From positions 2,978,714-3,042,713 of the forward strand of contig CP129480.1 in the NCBI GenBank assembly GCA_030583885.1: a DNA stretch of 64,000 nucleotides, given 5' to 3'. Made by a program: the position numbers and the translations under genes. A model generated the notes under the pieces. That model did not search any database and had not been told where the DNA came from. It saw only the letters and a list, made by a program, of their open reading frames with translations. Below are positions 27,499 to 35,783 of the stretch, in pieces. The stretch is from Anaerolineales bacterium. GTDB lineage: Bacteria > Chloroflexota > Anaerolineae > Anaerolineales > Villigracilaceae. Within the stretch, counting starts at the first letter, position 1; every line of letters begins with the position of its first letter.

Positions 27499-28665
27499 AT
27501 GAGACTTGAAAAAATTGAGTATTCACAATTTGATGGTCAACCAAAAGAATGGAAAGTTGATGAATGCAGCTTTGGTTTGACAAATTTAATTATTGGTAAA
27601 AATGCAACCGGAAAAACTCGGCTTTTAAACATAATAAGAGGTCTTGCATCCAACATTGCCGAGGGTGGGAAGTTACGTTTCGGGGAGGGAAATTATCGAG
27701 CGGAGTTTAGTATTGCAGGAAAGTCATATGTATACTTTTTGAAGTACCATCAGAGAGTCGTGGAATCTGAAAAGCTAATCATTGATAAAGAACTATATTT
27801 AACCCGAGATGCAAAAGGGGAAGGGAAATTAAAAGCAGAAAAAGTAGGGGATGATATTGATTTCAAAATTGACAGTGACCAAATTGCCGTAGCGACAAAG
27901 AGAGATTCTATCCAACATTCATATCTTGATGATTTACATACTTGGGCAAAAAGTGTTGCCCGATATGATTTTGGTGGTGGGTTAGGAAAAGACCAAATAT
28001 TACTGAGGCTGGGCGGGGAGGCTAGATCTGATAATGACATAAGAATAGATATTAGAAAAACCGATCAAGTGGTTAGAATTTTTATTCAAGCACTAGAGGA
28101 ACTTAAAGATAGTTTTTCTCAATCCATACTTGAGGATATGAAGTACTTGGGTTACGAAATTGAAGCTGTAGGCGTTGATGCTCTTGAGGGCATCTCTATC
28201 GATTCTCCGTTACCAATATCAGTTTCTGCGCCACCAATTGGTTTATATTTAAAAGAAAGCGATTTGCCAATTGCTACCGGACAACATGAAATGTCCGATG
28301 GTATGTTTAGTGCTTTATCTGTCCTTGCACAAGTAAGTTATGCACTTGCCACTAATCAGGTCACTTGTTTGCTTGTTGACGATATAGGACAAGGTCTTGA
28401 TTATGAACGGTCATCTGCACTCGTGAAGAGGGTGGTTGACAAGGCAGAACGCGCATCTACCCAACTGATTATGACAACGAATGATCGTTTTATTATGAAT
28501 GCTATTCCTCTGGAAAAGTGGATAGTTTTGGTGAGGACTGGCGGGCTAGTGCAGAACTTAAATTACAGGAATTCAAAAGAGTTATTTGATGAGTTTGATG
28601 ATACAGGGTTAAATAATTTCGACTTTTTCTCAAGTGGGTATTATAGGAAAAAAACGAAAAAATGA
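27499..28665 (+). CDS. AAA family ATPase (ABC/OLD-like) of a putative defence pair
   Basis: 388 residues. An SMC/OLD-like N-terminus (MRLEKIEYSQF, LTNLIIGKNATGKTRLL) carries Walker A at 33-40. A signature-like stretch (GQHEMSDGMFSALSVLAQVSYAL) precedes a Walker B region CLLVDDIGQGLD, in which DD takes the place of the usual DE, and a late MTTNDRFI resembles the D/H-loop. GAGG lies 6 bases before ATG 27499. Base use is much more AT-rich than the neighbours, indicating transfer. The TOPRIM-like gene overlaps its stop by 4 bases. Function is inferred: ATP-driven sensor of a two-gene system. Confidence 0.8.
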   Translation: MRLEKIEYSQFDGQPKEWKVDECSFGLTNLIIGKNATGKTRLLNIIRGLASNIAEGGKLRFGEGNYRAEFSIAGKSYVYFLKYHQRVVESEKLIIDKELYLTRDAKGEGKLKAEKVGDDIDFKIDSDQIAVATKRDSIQHSYLDDLHTWAKSVARYDFGGGLGKDQILLRLGGEARSDNDIRIDIRKTDQVVRIFIQALEELKDSFSQSILEDMKYLGYEIEAVGVDALEGISIDSPLPISVSAPPIGLYLKESDLPIATGQHEMSDGMFSALSVLAQVSYALATNQVTCLLVDDIGQGLDYERSSALVKRVVDKAERASTQLIMTTNDRFIMNAIPLEKWIVLVRTGGLVQNLNYRNSKELFDEFDDTGLNNFDFFSSGYYRKKTKK

Positions 28666-29396
28666 AAAAGGTTGTTATCTTTACAGAAGGGCAAGGCGAA
28701 CAAATATTAATTCGTCAAATTCTATGGCATTTGATAGGCGACCAAAATATTAGCTTTGAATGTCTGGAATTGTATGGGGATAATTTAAGGGCAGTCCCCT
28801 TTGACTATAAATCAGCAAACCCTCTTATTCATTACCAAATAATTAATGTTGGCAATGACGAGAGGGTTTCTAGCGCTATAAAAGACAGATATGATGGGTA
28901 CGTAAGTGCAGGTTATGAAATAGTTGGCGTGCGTGATATGTGCTCAAGCGCTTATAAGAAAAGGTCGATGGAAATTAATTTAGAAGTTAATAATTACTTT
29001 ATTCAGTCTTACAATGAAATTTTGCAGCTAGGGACTACTCCTGTACATTTCTTCTTTGCCGTTATGGAACTCGAAGCATGGATATTAGCAATGCATAAAG
29101 TCCTTACTCGAATAGATACCCAACTAACATCAGAATATATAGCGGAGCAACTTGGTTATGACTTATGTGTAATTGACCCTGAAACGAGTTTCTTTAGTCC
29201 TGCAAATGAACTTGCAGAGATATTTACATTAGCAGGGAAGAAGTACGATAAACATCGCGGAGATATGGAAAACATAGCTCACAATATTTTTGATGAAGAC
29301 ATTTTGAATGTGCTTGAAGACAAGCGATTTAATAGTTTCACTTCTTTTCTTTTAGAGATTCAAAAACAATATTCTGAGGCGAAAGAAGTAAGGTAA
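28662..29396 (+). CDS. TOPRIM/DUF4276-like protein of a putative defence pair
   Basis: 244 residues. IFTEGQGEQILIRQIL (Glu 9 and Glu 13) resembles the first acidic motif of TOPRIM/DUF4276 proteins; GVRDMCSS (Asp 92) fits the second; FFAVMELEAWILA (Glu 136/138) matches the EAW(F/I)LAD motif seen in DUF4276. These would form the metal site of a nuclease. Start ATG overlaps the ATPase stop, so the two are translated together. No membrane or signal segment. Nuclease activity is inferred, not shown. Confidence 0.7.
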   Translation: MKKVVIFTEGQGEQILIRQILWHLIGDQNISFECLELYGDNLRAVPFDYKSANPLIHYQIINVGNDERVSSAIKDRYDGYVSAGYEIVGVRDMCSSAYKKRSMEINLEVNNYFIQSYNEILQLGTTPVHFFFAVMELEAWILAMHKVLTRIDTQLTSEYIAEQLGYDLCVIDPETSFFSPANELAEIFTLAGKKYDKHRGDMENIAHNIFDEDILNVLEDKRFNSFTSFLLEIQKQYSEAKEVR

Positions 29397-29486
29397 TAAA
29401 GTGATTAAATTAGAAACACATTTTTTCACCTACCATTTTTTTATAGGTTAATGTGGCAGAAAATCAGTGCCTGGTGATAATTTCGT

Positions 29487-30494
29487 CTAACTGGCAGGTG
29501 CGAAATACCAGTCCAGCACGCGCAAGGCGCGCAGGGTGTTCCAGCGGCTTGGTTTGCCCTCACCCTCGTCCATCTCGACCGGCATCAGGCCGGGATGGCG
29601 CGTCTCTAGCAGCCAGCGTCCGTCGCCGCCGCGTTTCGACGCGACCAGGTCAATCGCCTCCGCCATTCGTTCGTCGGGCGTGGCGCCGGCGCAGCGCAGG
29701 TAGTCGAGGCCCCGCAGCACGTCGTAGTGCCACCAGGTCGGGAAGGCGAAACGCATAAACGAGGCGTCGCCTTTGCGGTCGCGCTCGATCACCTCGCCGG
29801 TCGAACGCCGCCGGAAGAGGCGGCGCTCGAGGAGGTACTCCTGCCCGCGGAGACGAGCCTCGGTCACCTGCGGGTTTCCTGCGGCCGCCCGTTCGTGCTC
29901 GAGCAGAGCCTCCAACACGCAGATCGTGGTGTTGAACGACGACCGCGTCGAGCCGTTCTCCGCCTCGCAATTCCAACCGCCGTCGGGCAGCTGCTCGGCG
30001 AGCAGGCGTTCGAGGATACGCTGGACCTCCTAGCCAAAATAGGCGCCGCTCGCCCCCACCTGCCCGTTGATGCACGGCTCGACCTCGCCTGCGAAGAAGG
30101 GGTTGCCGTCGAATTCCATTCCCCGCCACGCGCCGTCCCAATCCCATCCCTTCCACCGTACGCCATCGCGGACCAGGTTCACCGCACGACGCGCCTCGCC
30201 GCTCGCGGGATCGAGACCCAATTCCCGCAGCAGCGACAGGACGTGCATTGTGGAGTCTAACTCTTGGTTGAACGCTCCGCCGCCCCAACTCCCATCAGCC
30301 CCCTGGATGGCAAGCAGCTGCGCGCCCCAGCCCTCGGTGGCGACCTTCGCGCGCTCCGCCGCGACTTCATGCACGGGCGCATCGGTCAGATCCCGCAGCA
30401 CCTGCCAGCGGATCGAAGGGTCAGATTCAAGCAGCCACTGGATGACCGAACTCTCCGGCTTCGATGTCTGCCGTTTGGGTGGATCGATCGCCAT
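29487..30494 (-). pseudogene. Terpene-cyclase-like (alpha/alpha-barrel) gene with an internal amber codon
   Basis: One continuous frame of 336 codons interrupted only by TAG at codon 155 (30030-30032). Before it: WLLESDPSIRWQVLRDL, GADGSWGGGAFN, GKGWDWD-type repeats ending GASGAYFG; after it: EVQRILERLLAEQLPDGGWNCE, FPTWWHYDVLRGLDYLR, GRWLLE. These QW-like repeats are typical of squalene-cyclase/prenyltransferase barrel proteins of unknown role. The expected residue at the stop is Gln, so CAG-to-TAG is the simplest change. AAGGAG precedes ATG. Either a recent pseudogene or a sequencing error. Confidence 0.75.
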
Positions 30495-30517
30495 CTGCTC
30501 GTTCTCCTTTACTGTCG

Positions 30518-31135
30518 TTACTGATTAAGGGACAGGAACCATTTCGGCGTGGCTTCACTGAACATGGCCGTGTTGTTCTCGTAGGAAACATAAGGCCAGA
30601 GCACCAGCATGAGGCCGGCTTCATCCTTGCGGGCCTGAATCGCAACCCAGCCTTCAGCCTCGCCGCCGGAGGCAAGGTCGGCTTCCAACTCGGGGTCGGG
30701 GGCTGTCACGTCAATGAACGAAGTGGCTTTGTAGATCTCATTTGCACTGCCCGTGCCGCGGAACATCTTCCCATACACATACGCCGAGGCTTCCGTCCCA
30801 ACATACTTCACGCGCAGGTGTACGAACACATATTCCATGTCCGCGTCTTCATGCGCTTTGTCACTGCGCTGCACTTCCAGGACTTGTACCTCCCAATCCG
30901 GCGTGAGGAGCGTTTCCGCAAACGGAATGGGGTTATCCGGACTGCCGCCCAGCGGTTCGTCAACAGGCGCGGCCTGTGTTGGCGGGACTTCGGTCGCCGC
31001 TGGTTGATCCCCGGCGGGCTCCGAGATCACCTCGGGCGGCGCGGATTCAGGCGCGGAGCCTCCACAGGCAGCTGTCAGCAGGAACAGGATGCCAAGTAAA
31101 AACACAACAGTCTTGTTGGGAAACAACGGGCTCAT
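30518..31135 (-). CDS. Putative lipoprotein, DUF4352-like domain
   Basis: 205 residues. Lipoprotein signal with lipobox LTAAC, then a Pro/Ala/Glu-rich linker (to about 65) and a compact beta domain (TPDWEVQVLEVQRSD, YVFVHLRVKYVGTEASAYVY) that resembles DUF4352/telomeric-repeat-factor-like extracellular domains. No catalytic motif. GAAGGAG lies just upstream of ATG. Probably a surface lipoprotein; function unknown. Confidence 0.75.
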   Translation of the reverse strand: MSPLFPNKTVVFLLGILFLLTAACGGSAPESAPPEVISEPAGDQPAATEVPPTQAAPVDEPLGGSPDNPIPFAETLLTPDWEVQVLEVQRSDKAHEDADMEYVFVHLRVKYVGTEASAYVYGKMFRGTGSANEIYKATSFIDVTAPDPELEADLASGGEAEGWVAIQARKDEAGLMLVLWPYVSYENNTAMFSEATPKWFLSLNQ

Positions 31136-31280
31136 GTCTATATTCTCCTTCTATTTTTAAAATCGATGGTTTGCCGAGGAATTACGTCGGTTGGCAACAA
31201 GCATACATTCACATACCGCTGTTTCCTATCCCCTATTCGGTTGATGCGGATTGTACGACATGGCGCAGCCCCTGATAAAA

Positions 31281-31307
31281 AAACCGCAGGCTCATCACCT
31301 GCGGTTT
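31281..31307 (-). terminator. Intrinsic terminator after the 116-residue lipoprotein gene
   Basis: 10-bp stem AAACCGCAGG/CCTGCGGTTT, loop TGATGAG on the minus strand, then a run of T. Nearly the same as the terminator at 31818-31842. Confidence 0.85.
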
Positions 31308-31321
31308 GCTTTCCGTTGTTA

Positions 31322-31672
31322 TTACCGCCGCCTGCCGCCCATAAATCCAAGGAGACCGAACAACAGGATGGTTCCCAGCAGGAAGCCCAGATTGTACATG
31401 GGTCCGTTATTGTGTACTTCGTACATTTGCACCGCGGGATTGAAAAACGATACGAACAGGGTGATCAGAGCCACAAGTCCATGCCAAAACCCTGTACCGA
31501 AGCCGGGCACCCGTCCATTCTCAGCCGGCTCGTTCAACTGCGGGTTGACACCGGGCAGGGTAAATTGAATCTCGGTATCGAGCTCCTCGACGTTTACAGT
31601 GGAGCCGGGGGCACAAGCAGTCAGCGTGACGAGCAATGCGGCAAACAAAACAAATACGGGTATTTTCTTCAT
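31322..31672 (-). CDS. Small membrane lipoprotein of unknown function
   Basis: 116 residues. Signal with lipobox LTAC, then an acidic/polar segment, then two hydrophobic helices (FWHGLVALITLFVSFF and YNLGFLLGTILLFGLLGF) ending in GGRRR. A lipoprotein signal combined with membrane helices is unusual but recurrent in Chloroflexota. GAGG precedes the start. No known domain recognised. Confidence 0.75.
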   Translation of the reverse strand: MKKIPVFVLFAALLVTLTACAPGSTVNVEELDTEIQFTLPGVNPQLNEPAENGRVPGFGTGFWHGLVALITLFVSFFNPAVQMYEVHNNGPMYNLGFLLGTILLFGLLGFMGGRRR

Positions 31673-31817
31673 TTTTACCTCTTGGATTTCTCGATTCGAT
31701 GAAACAGGTTTAGTCCATTCAAATCATACACGAAGCATGCTTCCCTCACATCCATCGGCTGGGGAGCATTTATCTCCGCCACTTGGGGGAGATGACGGTC
31801 AACACAAGGGAATAAAA

Positions 31818-31842
31818 AACCGCGGGCTCATCACCCGCGGTT
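31818..31842 (-). terminator. Intrinsic terminator after the DUF2721 gene
   Basis: 9-bp stem AACCGCGGG/CCCGCGGTT with loop TGATGAG on the minus strand and six T. It closes the P-type ATPase/DUF2721 unit. Confidence 0.85.
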
Positions 31843-31864
31843 CCCTCGAGACACACATAACCCC

Positions 31865-32269
31865 CTAGCCCGGCCTCTCCCCATCCTCCAACTCCGCCAA
31901 CAACAAATCCAATGCCCCCACCGAGATCTGCAACTCGCGCAGGGAGATGCCGAGCGAAATGATCATCAAGACCAGCGCGATACCGAAACTCCACTGCCCG
32001 CCCGCCACCCAGCCTGCAAAGAGCGCGAACATGCTGACCACGCAAAAAAGCAGGCTCAACACGCCGTAGATCTGCATATTGCGGATGAGATACACGCGGT
32101 AGCGTAAATTTGCGATCTGGCGGAGCAGGCTTTCCTCATGATCCCTGCTATATCGATCATGCAAATTACGGATGATGGTCGCAAGGGTCAAAAAGCGATT
32201 GGTGTATGCCAGCAGCAATAATGAAACCGTCGGGAACAACAAGGCGGGGGTGGTGAGCGTGATCTCCAT
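31865..32269 (-). CDS. DUF2721 membrane protein
   Basis: 134 residues with three hydrophobic helices (ALLFPTVSLLLLAY; IYGVLSLLFCVVSMFALFAGW; FGIALVLMIISLGISL) and the charged cytoplasmic loop TIIRNLHDRYSRD that is typical for DUF2721. Function unknown. A GGAG lies 7 bases before ATG and only 4 bases separate it from the stop of the P-type ATPase, so it should be under the same Mn2+ riboswitch. Confidence 0.85.
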   Translation of the reverse strand: MEITLTTPALLFPTVSLLLLAYTNRFLTLATIIRNLHDRYSRDHEESLLRQIANLRYRVYLIRNMQIYGVLSLLFCVVSMFALFAGWVAGGQWSFGIALVLMIISLGISLRELQISVGALDLLLAELEDGERPG

Positions 32270-32273
32270 CCGA

Positions 32274-34964
32274 CTACTCCATATCGCCGAACCAGCCCTT
32301 ACGGATGAACCACTTGACCAGTTCCAGAACGGGGGTGATGGTGGCTGCCACGGCGAAGATGATCACCCAATCTATCGGCGGCAGGCTGTAGGTGCTGAAT
32401 GGCTCATGCAGGAAAGGCAAGTACACGATCAGCAATAACAGTGAGAATTCCCACACGATGGCAAGGTTCAACCATTTATTCCGGAACGGCCGTTCGAATA
32501 CCGTGCGGTGCTCCGAACGATGGTTGTAGGCCTTGAAGAACTGGATCACCACCAGCGACATGAAGGTCATCGTCATCGCCTCTTCCATGCTGCGCCCGGA
32601 GTTCAATGCCCAAATGAACAGGCTGATATTAACGAAACCAGACCAAAGCCCGGCGATGCCCAATATCCATTTTACCGGGCGGGTAAATATCCCGGTGAGC
32701 GGGTTGCGCGGCTTGCGGCGCATGATGTCGGCATCCGACGGGTCCACCGCCAGCGCCAGTGCGGGCAGGCCGTCCGTTGCCAGGTTCACATACAGCAGTT
32801 GCACCGCTGTCAACGGCAGTGGCAGGCCAAGCAGGGTGGCGGCAGCCATCAGGGTGATCTCGCCGATATTCGAGGAGAGCAGGAACATCAAATACTTTTT
32901 GATGTTGCCAAAGACACCGCGCCCCTCCTCCACGGCCGCAACGATGGAGGCGAAATTATCGTCGGTCAGGGTCATCGCAGCGGCTTCCTTGGTGACGTCC
33001 GTGCCGGTGATGCCCATCGCAATGCCGATGTCCGCCTTCTTGAGCGCGGGCGCATCGTTCACGCCGTCACCGGTCATCGCCACGATATGTTCGTTGGCCT
33101 GCAAGGCGGTGACCACGCGCAATTTATGCGCCGGGGAAACACGCGCATACACGTCGATGGTTTCCACTTCCTTCTTGAACTGTTCGTCAGACATCGCCTC
33201 CAGTTCCGCACCGCTGACCACCCGCCCGGTTTTCAACAAACCCAGTTCATTTGCCACCGCCCGCGCAGTTGCAGGATGGTCGCCCGTGATCATCACGGCG
33301 CGGATGCCCGCCTCCTCACAAACGGCGATCGCCTCCTTTGCTTCGCTGCGCGGAGGATCGATCATGCCGGTCAGGCCCAGAAAGGTCATGCCGGTTTGAG
33401 CGGTTTCAAGGTTCACATTCTCTTTGCAAGCGATCCCCAAAACGCGCAATGCCTCGCCCGCCATTTTTTGTGCCTGATCCAACACCTGTTTTCGTCCGCG
33501 CGCGTCGAGCGGCTTGGGTCCATCCGGGGTCAATTGCCAGTCACAATCATCCAGGATCACTTCGGGAGCGCCTTTGGCGTATGCGATCACCCCGTCCTTC
33601 GTCTGATGCAGTGTGGTCATGCGTTTTGATTCGGATGTGAACGGGATCTCCTGTACGCGGGGATATTCGGCATCGAGCGCCTCTTTCTGCAAACCAGCCT
33701 TGGCCGCCGCCACCACCAACGCGCCTTCCGTTGGATCTCCTTTAATATCCCATTCACTTCCCGATTCATTTTCCGCGCCGCTGACCAGGTGTGTATCAGA
33801 TGCGAGCGTGGCGGCAGTCAGCATCTGGCGCAGCCCGTCCGGCATTTCAGTGACCGGTTTTCCATCGCGGGAGAACTCGCCGACCGGCGCATATCCCGGG
33901 CCGCTGACCGTGAACAACTCACCGGCGGCATATACTTTTCGTACGGTCATTTCATCCTTGGTCAGCGTACCGGTCTTATCCGAGCAGATGACCGAGGTGC
34001 TGCCGAGCGTCTCCACGGCCGGCAGGCGGCGGATGAGCGCATTGCGTTTGACCATTTTTTGCACACCGATGGCAAGCGAGATGGTCACCACGGCCGGCAA
34101 GGCTTCCGGCACGACCGCCACCGCCAGCGCAATGCCGAAGATCAGCATTTCGACAAAGGGTTGTCCGCGCATCAACCCCAGCGCCACGATCAACGCAACA
34201 ACCACAAATGCCGCACGCGCCAGCGCCGTCCCAACGCGATCCAGGTTTTGCTGGAGGGGCGTACGTCCGCTTTCCACGGTCTGCAAGAGTTGGGCGATCT
34301 TGCCAAATTCAGTGTACATGCCCGTGGCCACCACCACAGCCTGACCACGTCCATAGGTGGCGGCGGTCCCGGCGTAGACCATGTTCGAGCGGTCTCCCAG
34401 GCTTAGTTCCGCATTGGGAAGCGGCTCTGTGGATTTTTCCAAGGGAACAGATTCACCCGTCAGCGCCGCCTCGTCCACCTGCAAATTGACGGATTCGAGC
34501 AGGCGCGCATCGGCAGGGATGCGGTCGCCGGTATGTACAAGAATGACATCGCCCGGCACCAGTTCGCGGGCCGGCACTTTGACTTCCGCATCGTCACGCA
34601 AAACGGAGGCTGTGGGAGCTGCCATGCGCCGCAAGGCTTCGATGGCACGCTCGGCACGATATTCCTGGATAAAACCGAGAAAGACGGCAAACAATACGAT
34701 CACGGCAATCACAATGGACTCGACACCATGCCCGAGAAACAGGGAGAGGATGGTTGCACCGAGCAGGATCAATATCAGGATGTTCTTGAACTGTTCGAAT
34801 AAAATTTCCCAGGCGGAAATGCGTTTGGCTGCCTGAATTTCATTGGGACCGTATTCGGTGAGACGCTGCTCCGCCTCCGCCTGCTTCAGCCCGGCAGGCC
34901 GGCTTTTTAGTTCAGCGAATACTTCTTCCGATGTTTTTGCGTACCAGGTATTATTGGTCTGCAT
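32274..34964 (-). CDS. P-type cation ATPase (P2A-like), likely Mn2+/Ca2+ exporter
   Basis: 896 residues. N-terminal cation-ATPase domain (AKTSEEVFAELKSRPAGL), TGES actuator motif, PEALPAVVT in M4, the phosphorylation motif DKTGTLT, KGAPE, MITGDHPATA, and TGDGVNDAPALKKADIG. M6 reads NLATDGLPALAL, keeping the Asn and Asp of Ca2+ site II. ATG 34964 is chosen because AGGAGA precedes it and the domain begins there. The upstream yybP-ykoY riboswitch points to Mn2+ export as physiological role; Ca2+ transport remains possible. Confidence 0.94.
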   Translation of the reverse strand: MQTNNTWYAKTSEEVFAELKSRPAGLKQAEAEQRLTEYGPNEIQAAKRISAWEILFEQFKNILILILLGATILSLFLGHGVESIVIAVIVLFAVFLGFIQEYRAERAIEALRRMAAPTASVLRDDAEVKVPARELVPGDVILVHTGDRIPADARLLESVNLQVDEAALTGESVPLEKSTEPLPNAELSLGDRSNMVYAGTAATYGRGQAVVVATGMYTEFGKIAQLLQTVESGRTPLQQNLDRVGTALARAAFVVVALIVALGLMRGQPFVEMLIFGIALAVAVVPEALPAVVTISLAIGVQKMVKRNALIRRLPAVETLGSTSVICSDKTGTLTKDEMTVRKVYAAGELFTVSGPGYAPVGEFSRDGKPVTEMPDGLRQMLTAATLASDTHLVSGAENESGSEWDIKGDPTEGALVVAAAKAGLQKEALDAEYPRVQEIPFTSESKRMTTLHQTKDGVIAYAKGAPEVILDDCDWQLTPDGPKPLDARGRKQVLDQAQKMAGEALRVLGIACKENVNLETAQTGMTFLGLTGMIDPPRSEAKEAIAVCEEAGIRAVMITGDHPATARAVANELGLLKTGRVVSGAELEAMSDEQFKKEVETIDVYARVSPAHKLRVVTALQANEHIVAMTGDGVNDAPALKKADIGIAMGITGTDVTKEAAAMTLTDDNFASIVAAVEEGRGVFGNIKKYLMFLLSSNIGEITLMAAATLLGLPLPLTAVQLLYVNLATDGLPALALAVDPSDADIMRRKPRNPLTGIFTRPVKWILGIAGLWSGFVNISLFIWALNSGRSMEEAMTMTFMSLVVIQFFKAYNHRSEHRTVFERPFRNKWLNLAIVWEFSLLLLIVYLPFLHEPFSTYSLPPIDWVIIFAVAATITPVLELVKWFIRKGWFGDME

Positions 34965-34989
34965 TTTTTTCTCCTGTATATTTTGTTCA

Positions 34990-35024
34990 ACAAAAAAGAC
35001 CACCGCCCACAAGGCGATGGTCTT
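34990..35024 (-). terminator. Riboswitch-controlled intrinsic terminator upstream of the P-type ATPase
   Basis: 12-pair stem (AAGACCATCGCC with GGCGGTGGTCTT, one U-G pair) followed by TTTTTT on the minus strand. Its 5' arm overlaps the end of the yybP-ykoY aptamer (GCAAGACC), the usual Mn2+ expression platform. Confidence 0.85.
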
Positions 35025-35112
35025 GCGTTTACGTTCAAACAGCCGGGAAATCTCTTTCCGTCTTGGCGACTGTTTTTCCCGAAAAAGTCCGGGCGCTACT
35101 CCCCATCGGAGT
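35013..35112 (-). ncRNA. yybP-ykoY (Mn2+) riboswitch
   Basis: On the minus strand the leader holds GGGGAGTAGC near its 5' end and GGCTGTTTGAACGTAAACGC, then AAGACC, near its 3' end, the two conserved parts of the yybP-ykoY aptamer. A promoter lies directly upstream and a terminator directly downstream. Expected action: Mn2+ binding prevents termination and turns on the exporter. Confidence 0.85.
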
Positions 35113-35118
35113 TGGGAT

Positions 35119-35147
35119 AGTGTAAATGATTACCAAGCGGTTGTCAA
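35119..35147 (-). promoter_or_regulatory. sigma70-type promoter of the riboswitch/P-type ATPase transcript
   Basis: TTGACA (35147-35142), 17-base spacer, TACACT (35124-35119) on the minus strand; predicted start near 35112. Confidence 0.8.
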
Positions 35148-35192
35148 TTACGGTTCCGTTAGTTTTTTGTTGGAGAAGAGGCGGGGGCGTGC

Positions 35193-35708
35193 CTAGGGTA
35201 TCCCAAAAGTTACCGCCTTTGGATTTACCAGCAGCATCGACACCTGTACGCCGAACTGCGGCAGATATGGGTTGCTGATGACTGCCTCGTACATGGACAT
35301 CCAGGCGGTATGGGAAACATCCAGATAGGTTGCCAGGTCGGTCTGCGTTGAGACGCGCAGTTTGCCCTTCAATAAAAAGGTGCCGATCATGACGACCAAA
35401 GGTTGCATCGTACGGTTCAGTTCACCGGCATCGTAATCCAAAGGATCCTGTGCGGGCGGAGCAAGATGGAAGGCGATGACCCTTTCGGTTGGAAGAAATA
35501 ATTCCGAAAAGGTCAGCGTTTTGGGAACTGTTCCGCCAAACGAAACCACCTGCGGCGATAACAGATGAAGGTAATTCGGAACACCCTGTGTGCGAAGCCA
35601 GATGCTGACACGGAAATTTTCCTTGACCACAACCTCCCCGCGTACCAGCATGTCTGAAGTATAAGCCATCACCATGGCCGTCTTTTCATCGGGCGCAAGC
35701 TGCCGCAT
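35193..35708 (-). CDS. Conserved hypothetical protein
   Basis: 171 residues (ATG 35708, AAGGAG six bases upstream; ATG 35711 is the alternative). No signal or membrane segment. Mixed alpha/beta text such as VVVKENFRVSIWLRTQGVPNYLHLL and LTFSELFLPTERVIAFHLAPP, ending VQVSMLLVNPKAVTFGIP. I do not recognise a named family. A TATAAT at 35732-35737 on the minus strand is a likely -10. It is divergent from recJ and sits upstream of the Mn2+ riboswitch unit. Confidence 0.75.
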   Translation of the reverse strand: MRQLAPDEKTAMVMAYTSDMLVRGEVVVKENFRVSIWLRTQGVPNYLHLLSPQVVSFGGTVPKTLTFSELFLPTERVIAFHLAPPAQDPLDYDAGELNRTMQPLVVMIGTFLLKGKLRVSTQTDLATYLDVSHTAWMSMYEAVISNPYLPQFGVQVSMLLVNPKAVTFGIP

Positions 35709-35731
35709 CATTCACTCCTTTGCATGGATGC

Positions 35732-35737
35732 ATTATA
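35732..35737 (-). promoter_or_regulatory. -10 element for the hypothetical gene 35193-35708
   Basis: TATAAT on the minus strand about 24 bases before the start codon; no clear -35. Confidence 0.4.
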
Positions 35738-35768
35738 CAACACCCTTCCATGTGACAGGTTGAGCGTT

Positions 35769-35774
35769 TATACT
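35769..35774 (+). promoter_or_regulatory. -10 element immediately upstream of recJ
   Basis: TATACT, 9 bases before ATG 35784, with no ribosome binding site in between; suggests a leaderless or near-leaderless mRNA. Confidence 0.4.
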
Positions 35775-35783
35775 CTTTTCGTT

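Noticed and set aside
30030..30032. TAG as pyrrolysine
   Set aside because: Not a methylamine methyltransferase; Gln is expected and no Pyl genes are seen.
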